Positions 1 to 8,161 of a DNA stretch of 11,388 bases are shown here, in pieces. The stretch is from NCBI GenBank assembly GCA_026391235.1, contig JAPLDV010000419.1, forward strand, positions 1-11,388. The letters run 5' to 3'. Position 1 is the first letter of the stretch, and each line of letters opens with the position of its first letter. The DNA comes from Bacteroidia bacterium. GTDB taxonomy: Bacteria; Bacteroidota; Bacteroidia; Bacteroidales; UBA12481. A program made the position numbers and the translations under genes. A model generated the notes under the pieces. It ran no database searches and was not told the DNA's origin. It was given only the letters and a program-made list of their open reading frames with translations.

Positions 1-1
1 C

Positions 2-577
2 ATAAGTCAATTAGCTGAATATGGTATCCTTCATGACAGGGGTCATGCGGATGAGTATTACAAGTTACTTTTTAAGTATGATAACAAAAGAGCGGAAGAG
101 CTGATTCAGAAAATCGGTTTCATTAATGACAGCATTAAAAAGATGTTTTATCAATCAGCTTTCAATTATTATTTTATTGAAAAGGGAAATTTTACTTCAG
201 CCTTGGAATTATACAAGAAAGCAAAATTAGCCAATGTGACCTTAGAAGGGAGATATCTTTCATGGCGACTGCTGCTTAACGGGGAGAAAAAGGAAGCCCT
301 TCTAAGGGTTAAGGATGAATTCTCTGCCGGGCCGGAGGATGAGATGAACATGGCGAACTACTTTTTAATGCTTTGGGTTAATGGTTACAACAACGAAGCG
401 TTGGATTTTTACGGGAAGCTGAATAATCAGAGTATCATTATAAATATATTATTGGATTCTAAAATTTTAGTCGTTAATCGAAATAAATCTGCCGTAAAAG
501 GCGGTTTTACCGCTGAAATTGAATCGTTTAAACAGTTTTGTAAATTTGAGAAGATGAAATTGGAGAAAACCAAATAA
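2..577 (+). CDS. 3' part of an unrecognised helical (TPR-like) protein, 5'-truncated by the window edge
   Basis: The reading frame is open from the left edge (codons begin at base 2) to TAA at 575-577, giving about 191 visible residues; the true start lies outside. The first in-frame ATG (143) is internal, because the 47 codons before it read as a similar charged, helix-forming sequence. I do not recognise the family. The visible part is rich in Lys, Glu, Leu, Tyr and Asn, has no membrane segment, and contains A-L-x-x-Y/F units such as SALELYKKA and NEALDFYGKL, spaced as in TPR-like helical repeats. The C-terminus is short and Lys-rich. The gene is visibly more AT-rich than the gene that follows. 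It lies 40 bases upstream of the SLOG-SLATT gene on the same strand, so co-transcription is plausible. A scaffold or sensor role would be inference only. Confidence is high that it is coding and low on function. Confidence 0.7.
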   Translation: MSQLAEYGILHDRGHADEYYKLLFKYDNKRAEELIQKIGFINDSIKKMFYQSAFNYYFIEKGNFTSALELYKKAKLANVTLEGRYLSWRLLLNGEKKEALLRVKDEFSAGPEDEMNMANYFLMLWVNGYNNEALDFYGKLNNQSIIINILLDSKILVVNRNKSAVKGGFTAEIESFKQFCKFEKMKLEKTK

Positions 578-617
578 ATGCAAATTTGAGAAACATAAAC
601 AATTGCAAGTTAGCAGA

Positions 618-2549
618 ATGAGCAGAAACATAATTGCAGAACAGTATAGAAGGCTCAAGCCCCAGTTAACCTACCGCATCGGCTTCGTCGGGCACAGGCC
701 TAACCGGCTTGGGGGGAGTGAGCCATCTTTGCTGGCAGATTCAATGAAGCAGATTCTTGCAATAGTTAAGGATGAGGTTCTCAGGATATATGTAAGAAAT
801 AGAGCCTGGTATTCCGGCAATCGTCCTGAGTTCCGGGCGATTTCCTCGCTTGCCGATGGCAGCGACCGGACGTTTGCGGAGGCAGCCATGCAATCAGGGT
901 ATGATTTGACCTGTCCAATGCCATTTTCGCAGGAGGAATATGAAACTGATTTTTCGCCGGCTAATGCGCTTGAGCCTGATTCGCTGAAACGTTTTCGTGA
1001 CTTGCTCAGGCAGGCTGAAAAATCTCCCGGTTTTACCCGCTTCGAGCTCATTGGTGACCGGAACCAGGAAGCGAAGGCGTACGCCGTTTGCGGACAAATG
1101 ATCTTAAATCAGTCGGATCTGCTGGTTATTGTTTGGGATGGACTGTATCAGAATAAGATCGGCGGTACCGAAGATATGCTCCATGAGGCTCTTCGTCAGA
1201 ATATTCCGGTGATCTGGATCGACTCCCGTGCACCGCATGGCTGGCAGTTGCTGGATGTAAATCACCTGCTGCCGCGCCGGAATTCAGGCGATCGCCTGGT
1301 TCCTGCCGGCCAGATGGATGGTGCTGGTCTGGCCGAAATAATCAGCAAGAGTCTTACTTTGCCAGGGACTGCAGAATCTGATGCAAAACCGCGAAAACAG
1401 GTCCAAAATCGTTTATCCGATTTCTACCATGAGAAAATGCCGGGATTTAATCCCGCAATCTTATGGAAAACTTTCCGTAACCTGCTCGGGAAAAGGATTC
1501 TGGGTTTTCCTGTATTAAGGGTGAACCGGTTAAATCCGGATACCGTGAATGTTCCGATCCAGGGGTATGAAACATCCGGCAGATCCACGAGCCGCAGTGT
1601 CATGACCGGTTTTGCAGAGAGCGACCGGTTTTCATCTTATTATGGTGATTATTACCGCAGCGGATACATCCTTACCTTTCTACTTTCAGCTTTGGCAGTG
1701 GGGTTGGCCTTGTTTCCGGTAGCAGCCGGATGGATCTCAGAGGATAATCACTCTGGAGAGTCAGTTTTTGTGGCGGCTGAACTATTGTCGTTATTCTGCA
1801 TCCTGTTTTTGGTTTTCCGGAGCCACACACGGAGATGGCACAGCCGGTGGCTCGATTACCGCCTTACGGCCGAATGGATCCGACAATTGATACAGCTGGC
1901 ACCCCTGGGAATCGGCAAAACGATTCATGAAACCCGTGGACACCAAAAATCCTACGAACATCCTTCCGCTACCTGGATGGCTTGGTATGTACGGGCCCTG
2001 GAGCGCAATCTAGGCCTCCCTCATGCGCGGATCGATGAATCGTATCTAAAAAAATTTCTCGACAACCTGCTCGCACTGATCCACAATCAGGAAACCTATC
2101 ATGCCGGCAATTCAATTGTAAATCACCGGATCGAAAGGTTCCTGCATCAGTCCGGTATTGTGCTGATAACAGCCACTATAGCGTCATGCTCCATTCATCT
2201 GTTGCCTTTATTTATACCGGGCCTTAGCTGGGAAGGTGGTTTTGCTCATCTCCTTACTTTTTTATGCGGATTCCTTCCTGCCCTGGGTGCTGCGCTGGCA
2301 GGGATTAACAATCAGGGGGAATTCAAGCGTCTGACCAAAACATCCGAATCCATGCAACGGGCATACATTGAACTATCTGATGAACTGATGGAAATCCGAC
2401 AGAAACTGCAAACCTCAGATGGGAAAGCCGTGATTCCCTTATTCCCTCTGATAAAGGATCTGGCTCACCGGGTTTCGCACCTGATGATTGAAGAACTCAG
2501 CGATTGGCGCATCACTTACCATAACCGGCCGCCGACACTGCCGACGTGA
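618..2549 (+). CDS. SLOG-domain protein fused to a four-TM SLATT-type membrane region (predicted conflict-system effector)
   Basis: ATG at 618 is preferred. An in-frame TTG at 603 would add five residues, and no strong ribosome site distinguishes them. Residue numbers below count from the TTG. The N-terminal domain (about 24-250) has Rossmann-like SLOG features: glycine-rich GFVGHRP after the first strand (27-33), LADGSDR (83-89), and SDLLVIVWDG followed by GGTE and IPVIWID (171-207), a layout typical of nucleotide-ligand pockets. A linker leads to a YYRSGY helix start, then hydrophobic segments at about 354-376, 386-405, 517-540 and 548-567. RRWHSRWLDYRLTAEWIR follows the second segment and ALAGINNQGEFKRL the fourth, and the protein ends in DWRITYHNRPP. 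These are hallmarks of SLATT-like regions. SLOG and SLATT are predicted, in published comparative genomics of nucleotide-centred conflict systems, to pair ligand sensing with membrane pore formation. Substrate and trigger are unknown. The protein probably sits in the inner membrane with SLOG in the cytoplasm. Confidence 0.75.
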   Translation: MSRNIIAEQYRRLKPQLTYRIGFVGHRPNRLGGSEPSLLADSMKQILAIVKDEVLRIYVRNRAWYSGNRPEFRAISSLADGSDRTFAEAAMQSGYDLTCPMPFSQEEYETDFSPANALEPDSLKRFRDLLRQAEKSPGFTRFELIGDRNQEAKAYAVCGQMILNQSDLLVIVWDGLYQNKIGGTEDMLHEALRQNIPVIWIDSRAPHGWQLLDVNHLLPRRNSGDRLVPAGQMDGAGLAEIISKSLTLPGTAESDAKPRKQVQNRLSDFYHEKMPGFNPAILWKTFRNLLGKRILGFPVLRVNRLNPDTVNVPIQGYETSGRSTSRSVMTGFAESDRFSSYYGDYYRSGYILTFLLSALAVGLALFPVAAGWISEDNHSGESVFVAAELLSLFCILFLVFRSHTRRWHSRWLDYRLTAEWIRQLIQLAPLGIGKTIHETRGHQKSYEHPSATWMAWYVRALERNLGLPHARIDESYLKKFLDNLLALIHNQETYHAGNSIVNHRIERFLHQSGIVLITATIASCSIHLLPLFIPGLSWEGGFAHLLTFLCGFLPALGAALAGINNQGEFKRLTKTSESMQRAYIELSDELMEIRQKLQTSDGKAVIPLFPLIKDLAHRVSHLMIEELSDWRITYHNRPPTLPT

Positions 2550-2581
2550 TAAATCCCAAACAGAACTCTTGAATTAGCAGG

Positions 2582-2607
2582 TCAACAAATCGGCTTACCT
2601 TTGTTGA
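2582..2607. repeat. Inverted repeat just after the SLOG-SLATT gene
   Basis: TCAACAAA (2582-2589) pairs with TTTGTTGA (2600-2607) around a 10-nt loop. It lies 33 bases beyond the SLOG-SLATT stop and could slow or end transcription there. No T-run follows on the plus strand, so a classical intrinsic terminator is not supported. Confidence 0.35.
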
Positions 2608-2622
2608 TGGAAAGGTGATTTG

Positions 2623-2664
2623 AAGTAAAAATTTAGAGATTCAAAACTGGTCCTCGAATCTCTA
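2623..2664 (-). terminator. Probable intrinsic terminator of the GH2 gene
   Basis: A 9-bp perfect stem (2634-2642 with 2656-2664, 13-nt loop) lies 22 bases beyond the GH2 stop codon. On the minus strand the stem is followed by AATTTTTACTT, a U-rich run. It sits between two convergent genes. The stem is AT-rich and its loop large, so its strength is uncertain. Confidence 0.5.
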
Positions 2665-2685
2665 CCTTCAAAATTCCTAACCCTT

Positions 2686-5574
2686 CTACTTCTTTTGATA
2701 TCCCAATACCTCCTCAACGGTTAGCCCGGCAACAGGCTGAAATGCCAGAGAAGCAGCATATTGCCGCAAACTCATCAGCAACTGCCGCGCAGCAGGCCTC
2801 TTATCTAAATTGCGTAAAAGATCGGCCCCGGTGATAATAAGTTTACCCTTGCCTACTTTGGCCTCGATAACCAGTCCCAGACTCCGGTTGGTGAACCAGT
2901 CGTCAATGATCCGGACAATCGGCTGCGGAGCCGGATTAATTCCATCGAGAATGAGAGGCTTGGCCTGCGATAAAATGTCCCACCACTGGAAAGTGCTGTA
3001 ATATTCTGTAGGAAAGTTCTTTAATGCCGGATGCTCAGGGTTGCACAGGATGCCAAGGGTGTGCGGTGCCTGGCCCCTTGTCCACGCTGTATTCCAGAAG
3101 ATGCTTGAGAATCCGAGAGCGATATTGCCTCCTTTATCCGGGGCAACTCCATCCGGGCCCAGGCTGAGAATTGCCGATCCACCCTCATCGAGTAACTTTT
3201 TCAACCGAGGGGTGACCGAAGTAAATACGGGAACGGCTGATTTTGCGGCAGGAGCAGAATCAGAAGATATTGCGGCAGCAGTGTTAGTAGCAGATGTAAG
3301 CGGATACACCCAGAAATCCCACCGGTTCATTCTGTTGCCGACACTTGTTTCCAGTGTATACTTAGATGCTTTTGTTATTCCGGATAACGGCCATTCAATC
3401 TTACCCACAACCGTATTGGTTCCTGTTGGTACTGAAGCCGCCGACCACGTGTCTTCCCTTTCTACTTGACCTTCAGAATTCAAAATTCTGATTGGTCCTG
3501 AGACTTCCTGCAGGGCCCCGGGTCCATAATTGGCCACCTCAATATCTGCTTTAAATATCTCATTGGAATTCAGGACCAGTTTTTCCATCCTGGCAAGTGG
3601 TACTACCGGGTTGCAAAACAGGCTGTATTCTTCCGGAGTGATATATCCTTTTTGCTCCCAGAAAGGATTCAGTACCCCAACCAGTGCGGTACCCTGACCC
3701 GGAAAATCATGCAGATCGAGTAACTCAAACCCCGCCATGCCCGGTGTTCGCAGAGCTGCTTCAATATCAGCCTTATAGCAGAGAGCCTGAAGCTTACCCG
3801 ATGCCAGCAGGAATGAATCTGCCAAATGGCCGAGTTTATTGGCTTCGAGTGTCTCTTTGAAAATCTCGAAGTTTTTGGCTTTCAACACACCGGTATATTG
3901 AGCGATCTCTTTAAAATCAGGATATACGCACCACTGGCCGATCTCATGGCTCACCACGGGCTTTCCCGGAAAATCCTTCGCGATAATATCCCGGAAATCA
4001 TAACTCGTGGAGGGTGCCTGTGCATTAATAATGGTGTTCAATCCTGATCCCCATCCCTGTATCCGGGGGTTAGCCGTGCTGTAGAAATCAAGCGATGGAA
4101 CAGTGGGCCATCCTGATCCGGAGGTGTATACCCTCCGTTTATCCTTGTTTTTCCAATAAGACACAAATTTCTCGAGGAAGTCAACCTGGTTACTGCCGCC
4201 GGGTTCATTGCCGTATGACATCATCACAAAGGAGGGATGATTGCCGTAATCATTCACAATACGTTCACTTTCAGCGTAGAGCCATTCGTCGAAGGTGTTG
4301 CCGGTGCCTACACTGGTCCAGGCACCGCACTCTACATACAGGTAAATCCCTTCGATATCCGCTGCAATAAAGGCGGCTTCGGGCGGGCACCAGGAGTGGA
4401 ACCGCATGTGGTTGAGACCATGGGCCTTGATGATTTTATAGATCCGCTGCCACTCTTCCACCTTCAGGGCAGGATAACCGGTTTTCGGAAAGATGGCGCA
4501 TTCCAGCGTGCCGCGGAGGAACGTGGGGCGGCCATTGATGGCGAGCCGGCTCCCCTGAGCCTTGAAATCACGCATCCCGAAAAGGATATTGGAAACCTGA
4601 ACATCGCTGGTTTTTTTCATCGTCAAAGCGATCTTCATCTCATACAGATTTGGAGAAAATTCATCCCAGAATTTACAATCGTCACCCATCGGATAAAACA
4701 GCTCGAAGGCCTCGCTGCCTGCCGGAATCTCTTTTTGCATTTTGACAGGACTGAAGGAATTACCGGCTGTCCCATAAGGTTTTACCCCCACTTCAAGAGA
4801 TATCTCTTCGGTATTGGCCAAACTGTTTTCAATCCCTCCAACTATCTTAACGATATGGTTCCCGATATCCGGATAGAGTTTAATTGTTCCCAGACTGACG
4901 ACCGGAATGGCCTCGACGGTCATTTTTCCCACGATTCCGTTCCAGTTCGACTGGGTATGGTCGGATACGCTGTGTGCATTTTCACCAACATTCACGATCA
5001 TCCGGTTATCGATCCGGATGGTCAGCAAATGCGATCCGGGCCTGGCCAGCTTTGTCAGATCATACCGATGGGCAGTGGCCAGGCTGTTCAGTTTGCCTGC
5101 AAATTCTCCATCAATCCAGATGGATGATTCCCAATGGCATCGTTCGAGGGTAAGGATAATTCGCTGACCCTTCCAGGACGACGGGATTTTGATCTCCCGC
5201 TGGTACCAGGCTGCTCCCACGTAGTAAAACTCAGGCTGAAGCCAGAATGGTATCTTGATATTACCCGGCTTGCGGTATTTCTCATACTTATCAGCCGTAT
5301 ACCAGGATTGATCCACCACCTGGCCGGTCCATTTTGTTTTGACACCTACCGGGAATCCTTTGCCATTTTCGGCCAGGGAACCCGGCAGGTGAAGGGTATC
5401 CATGGGAAACGATTCGGTAAACCACTTTTGGGCGATGCCCTCGTCCAACGAATCGATGCGGTATTTCCACGAACCGGAGAGGTCCCGCTGGTAAGTGGTC
5501 GGCTGGCAGGAGGTGAGGAACGTGAGGAACGTTAAGGACGTGAGGACGTTAAGGAGGTGAAGAGGGGGTTTCAT
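2686..5574 (-). CDS. GH2-family glycoside hydrolase, lipoprotein (beta-galactosidase / beta-glucuronidase-like)
   Basis: 962 residues, predicted to hydrolyse a beta-linked glycoside at the cell surface or in the periplasm. Residues 1-23 form a lipoprotein signal: a hydrophobic run ending in LTSC, with Cys23 as the lipidation site. Residues 30-225 form a jelly-roll sugar-binding domain (WYQREIKIP, LTLERCHWESSIWIDGE). An Ig-like domain follows to about 335. The TIM barrel starts at GMRDFKAQGSRLAINGRPTF and contains HGLNHMRFHSWCPPEAAF. Glu457 in SYGNEPGG is the expected acid/base and Glu544 in VVSHEIGQWC the expected nucleophile. After about 655 come an Ig-like stretch and a C-terminal alpha/beta-like domain (about 780-945, with GKGKLIITGADLLRNL) not found in a minimal GH2 enzyme. 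The substrate cannot be read from sequence. No SusC/SusD gene is adjacent, so it is not part of a visible polysaccharide-utilisation locus. The stop is TAG. Confidence 0.85.
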   Translation of the reverse strand: MKPPLHLLNVLTSLTFLTFLTSCQPTTYQRDLSGSWKYRIDSLDEGIAQKWFTESFPMDTLHLPGSLAENGKGFPVGVKTKWTGQVVDQSWYTADKYEKYRKPGNIKIPFWLQPEFYYVGAAWYQREIKIPSSWKGQRIILTLERCHWESSIWIDGEFAGKLNSLATAHRYDLTKLARPGSHLLTIRIDNRMIVNVGENAHSVSDHTQSNWNGIVGKMTVEAIPVVSLGTIKLYPDIGNHIVKIVGGIENSLANTEEISLEVGVKPYGTAGNSFSPVKMQKEIPAGSEAFELFYPMGDDCKFWDEFSPNLYEMKIALTMKKTSDVQVSNILFGMRDFKAQGSRLAINGRPTFLRGTLECAIFPKTGYPALKVEEWQRIYKIIKAHGLNHMRFHSWCPPEAAFIAADIEGIYLYVECGAWTSVGTGNTFDEWLYAESERIVNDYGNHPSFVMMSYGNEPGGSNQVDFLEKFVSYWKNKDKRRVYTSGSGWPTVPSLDFYSTANPRIQGWGSGLNTIINAQAPSTSYDFRDIIAKDFPGKPVVSHEIGQWCVYPDFKEIAQYTGVLKAKNFEIFKETLEANKLGHLADSFLLASGKLQALCYKADIEAALRTPGMAGFELLDLHDFPGQGTALVGVLNPFWEQKGYITPEEYSLFCNPVVPLARMEKLVLNSNEIFKADIEVANYGPGALQEVSGPIRILNSEGQVEREDTWSAASVPTGTNTVVGKIEWPLSGITKASKYTLETSVGNRMNRWDFWVYPLTSATNTAAAISSDSAPAAKSAVPVFTSVTPRLKKLLDEGGSAILSLGPDGVAPDKGGNIALGFSSIFWNTAWTRGQAPHTLGILCNPEHPALKNFPTEYYSTFQWWDILSQAKPLILDGINPAPQPIVRIIDDWFTNRSLGLVIEAKVGKGKLIITGADLLRNLDKRPAARQLLMSLRQYAASLAFQPVAGLTVEEVLGYQKK
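5513..5565. repeat. Degenerate 9-bp tandem repeat encoding the lipoprotein signal core
   Basis: Six consecutive units: GTGAGGAAC twice, GTTAAGGAC, an 8-base GTGAGGAC, GTTAAGGAG and GTGAAGAGG (plus-strand reading). On the minus strand they encode the repeated Leu-Thr hydrophobic core of the GH2 signal peptide (LTSLTFLTFLTSC). Such a tract is prone to slippage; loss or gain of a 9-base unit would keep the frame. Confidence 0.7.
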
Positions 5575-5924
5575 GGGGGTTTGTGCTAAGGGTTAGAGGT
5601 CCCCGCTTTCGCGGGGATGACAGAAAAGGTTTACGTGCAGCGTCAAGGGGTCCCCGCTTTCGCGGGGATGACAGAAAAAGTGTGTTAATGTGCAAATCAA
5701 TTGTGAACTATTGTGACTATTGTGGTAAAATTTCAGCCGGTTAAACCATTGCGCTAATTTATTCATTATTATTTAACCGGATAATTGCGGGAAGATCAAC
5801 TTCCCCGGGGTTGAATAATGGGAATCCTGGTGAGACAAAATATATTTTGTTAAGGCAATGGGTTAAGTCAATGATTGTGTTGTAACTTTATAGAGGACAA
5901 AACTTAACACAAAATCCTTGCCTC
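5575..5924. other. Divergent intergenic region between the GH2 gene and the FISUMP gene
   Basis: No convincing gene. Besides the two hairpin repeats (5598-5678) it holds three spaced TTGTG copies at 5701, 5711 and 5720, a 9-bp inverted repeat CCGGTTAAA/TTTAACCGG (5737-5745 and 5772-5780, 26-nt loop), and a short hairpin GGGAAG-ATCAA-CTTCCC (5789-5805). TAACTTTA at 5883-5890 is the best candidate for the -7 box of the plus-strand gene, but it differs from TAnnTTTG at the last base and no TTTG box lies at the right distance. No clear promoter was found for the GH2 gene. Confidence 0.5.
5598..5678. repeat. Two identical 30-bp REP-like hairpin repeats
   Basis: The same 30-base sequence occurs at 5598-5627 and 5649-5678, start to start 51 bases apart. 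Each contains CCCCGC-TTTC-GCGGGG (5601-5616 and 5652-5667), a 6-bp GC-only stem with a TTTC loop, followed by ATGACAGAAAA. They lie in the expected 5' leader of the GH2 gene. They resemble the short palindromic REP-type repeats scattered in many bacterial genomes; dispersal in this genome is inferred, not seen. Confidence 0.75.
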
Positions 5925-7243
5925 ATGAAAAGAACAAATCTCCTATTGCTTTTCACCTGCTGTTGCATGATGGGCATAGGACAAAACATAAGTCTCACCT
6001 TCACCGGTACAGGAGCAGTCTCCCAGGTCGGGAGCATAACGGCCACTAATCTGAGAATAAATCAGAGCGTTACTTTTCCGGGCGATGAAACGCTTATTTT
6101 GTCCGTTAACATAGGCGTTCCGGAGATACCAGAACCAGCTGGAAATGGTATCTTTTTTCCAAATCCGTTTTCGGGCAGGACCACATTCACCGCGAGCATT
6201 CAGGATCCTCAAACGATTAATATGAGGGTCCAGAACCTGTTGGGTCAGGTGGTGTACAAATCCAAACTTTAGTTCAGCCGGGTGAAAATGATTTTTCCCT
6301 GGCGGTTGCCACTGCCGGTATCTATCTCGTGAGCCTGATCACTGAACAGGGTACAACCGGTTATAAAGTCATTTGCACCGAAGCCGCCGAACCCGAAAAC
6401 CGGATCCGCTACATAGGCTGCACATCAACAGACCTTAACAACAGCATCAATTCTTTTTCCCCGGGCCTGAAATCCACCTCATCCGGCTACTTTCTCAATT
6501 ATACCCCGGGTAACATTATGCTATACCGGTGCAGTAGCGGGGTTTATACAACGATTATGGCCGACTCACCGGCCGTTTCAAAGAATTATGAGGTTGATTT
6601 TAGTGCGTGTGTCGACCTGGCCGGGAAAAACTATTCCACGATTAAAATCGGTGACCGAACCTGGATGGCTGAAAACCTGGCTTTTCTGCCGGCAGTCGGC
6701 CCTTCCAATACTGGCTCTGAAACGATAAATCACTTTTATGTATACGGTTATGAGGGTACCAGTGTTAATACCGCCAGGGCCCAATCCAATTATGCCACTT
6801 ACGGAGCGCTGTACAACTGGCCCGCAGCCATGGCATCCTGTCCAACGGGATGGCATTTGCCGAGCGATGCGGAATGGACCTCATTAACCGATTACCTCAC
6901 CAATAACGGATATGGTTATGAAGGCAGCGGAAGCGATATAGGCAGGTCCATGGCCTCCTCCTCCGGTTGGAACTATTCATCTGTGGCAGGAACGATCGGG
7001 AATGATCAGTCCGGCAACAACCGAAGCGGATTCTCGGGACTTCCGGGCGGCACTCGATACTACGATGGGGGCTTCCGCAGTCTTGGCGATGCTGCAGTCT
7101 TCTGGTCGTCCACAGATTAGGATTCAGTGCACTCATGGAACAGGTGCCTTGTAAATATTCAGGATGGAGTGATCAGGGCTTACGATCCCAAGAGGTGCGG
7201 CCACTCCGTCCGCTGCCTGAGAAATTACATCAATGTGGTGATA

Positions 7244-7530
7244 CCCACGGTTACCACCACTGCCATCTCGGCTATCACCCGGACCAGTGCCACCGGTGGG
7301 GAAAATGTCACCAGCGACGGGGGTGCTACAGTTACCGCTCGTGGTGTCTGCTGGTCAACTTCTCCAAATCCCACTATTGCTAACAATCCCACCTTTAATG
7401 GGTCGGGAACGGGAATTTTCACCAGCAGCTTGACCGGCCTGACAATTAATACTACCTATTACGTCAGGGCATACGCTACCAACAGTGCCGGGACCGGTTA
7501 TGGCCAACAGGTTCAATTTGAGACCAGTGA
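7244..7530 (+). other. Fibronectin type III-like domain between the FISUMP domains
   Basis: The reading VTTTAISAITRTSATGGE...GVCWST...YYVRAYATNSAGTGYG is the Fn3-like spacer common in secreted Bacteroidota proteins. It joins the two FISUMP domains in the same frame, which supports treating the downstream open frame (from 7127) as part of one gene rather than a separate gene. Confidence 0.75.
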
Positions 7531-7993
7531 GGGAAATACAGGCACCTTTACGGATTCCCGGGATAACATGACCTATTCGTGGGTAAAAATCGGTACACAA
7601 ACCTGGATGTCCCGGAACCTGGCTTATCTACCAGCAGTGAGTCCATCTGCCACCGGGTCGGAAACCGGTATCAACTATTATGTTTATGGTTATGAAGGTA
7701 CCAATGTAAGTGCAGCAAGAGCCATTGCCAATTATTCCACCTACGGGGCGCTGTACAACTGGCCGGCAGCATTAACTGCCTGCCCATCAGGCTGGCATCT
7801 GCCAAACGATGCGGAATGGACCACATTAACAGATTACCTTACTAATAACGGATATGGTTATGGAGGCAGCGGTAGTGATATAGGTAAGTCCATGGCTGCC
7901 GCATCGGGCTGGACTTCCTCCTCCACTGCCGGACAAGTTGGAAACGACCAGGCAAGCAACAACAGTAGCGGCTTTACGGCTCTTCCGGGCGGC

Positions 7994-8161
7994 TACCGCG
8001 GCCACGATGGGGGCTTCTACTACCTTGGCTATTACGCCAACTTCTGGTCGGCCTCTGAGCGCGATGCGTCGTACGCCTGGTGCCGAAGCCTGTACTACAG
8101 CACCGACGGAGTGCTCCAGAGCCTCAACTACCGCAGGTACGGTTTCTCGGTCCGCTGCTTG
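7994..8161 (+). other. Variable-region-like tail of FISUMP domain 2
   Basis: Just after the shared LPGG, the two FISUMP domains align without gaps over 56 codons but match at only 25. The preceding 85 codons match at 65. Fixed positions are structural (DGGF, LG, FWS, W, DGV, SVRCL). In this copy 25 of the 31 differing codons end in C and none in A. The segment ends in a 21-base run without A (8141-8161). These features are expected of a variable region written from a template rich in AAC codons. No reverse transcriptase or template is in the window. Confidence 0.45.

Noticed and set aside
603..617. TTG start for the SLOG-SLATT gene
   Set aside because: ATG at 618 is in frame only five codons later, the extra residues belong to no domain, and neither site has a strong ribosome-binding sequence.
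2582..2607. Intrinsic terminator for the SLOG-SLATT gene
   Set aside because: The hairpin is AT-rich with a 10-nt loop and no following T-run on the plus strand, so it is kept only as an inverted repeat.
4237..5127. 296-codon plus-strand open frame inside the GH2 gene
   Set aside because: It lies antisense to a gene with clear catalytic motifs and a lipoprotein signal, and its translation shows no domain-like features; it is a shadow frame.
6255..6275. Programmed -1 frameshift in the FISUMP gene
   Set aside because: The zero-frame codons before the stop (AAA CTT) do not form a slippery heptamer that re-pairs after a -1 slip. A lost A explains the change more simply.
7118..7120. Amber recoding (TAG read as an amino acid)
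   Set aside because: TAG ends the GH2, pgl and FISUMP reading frames within this window, so the code appears standard.
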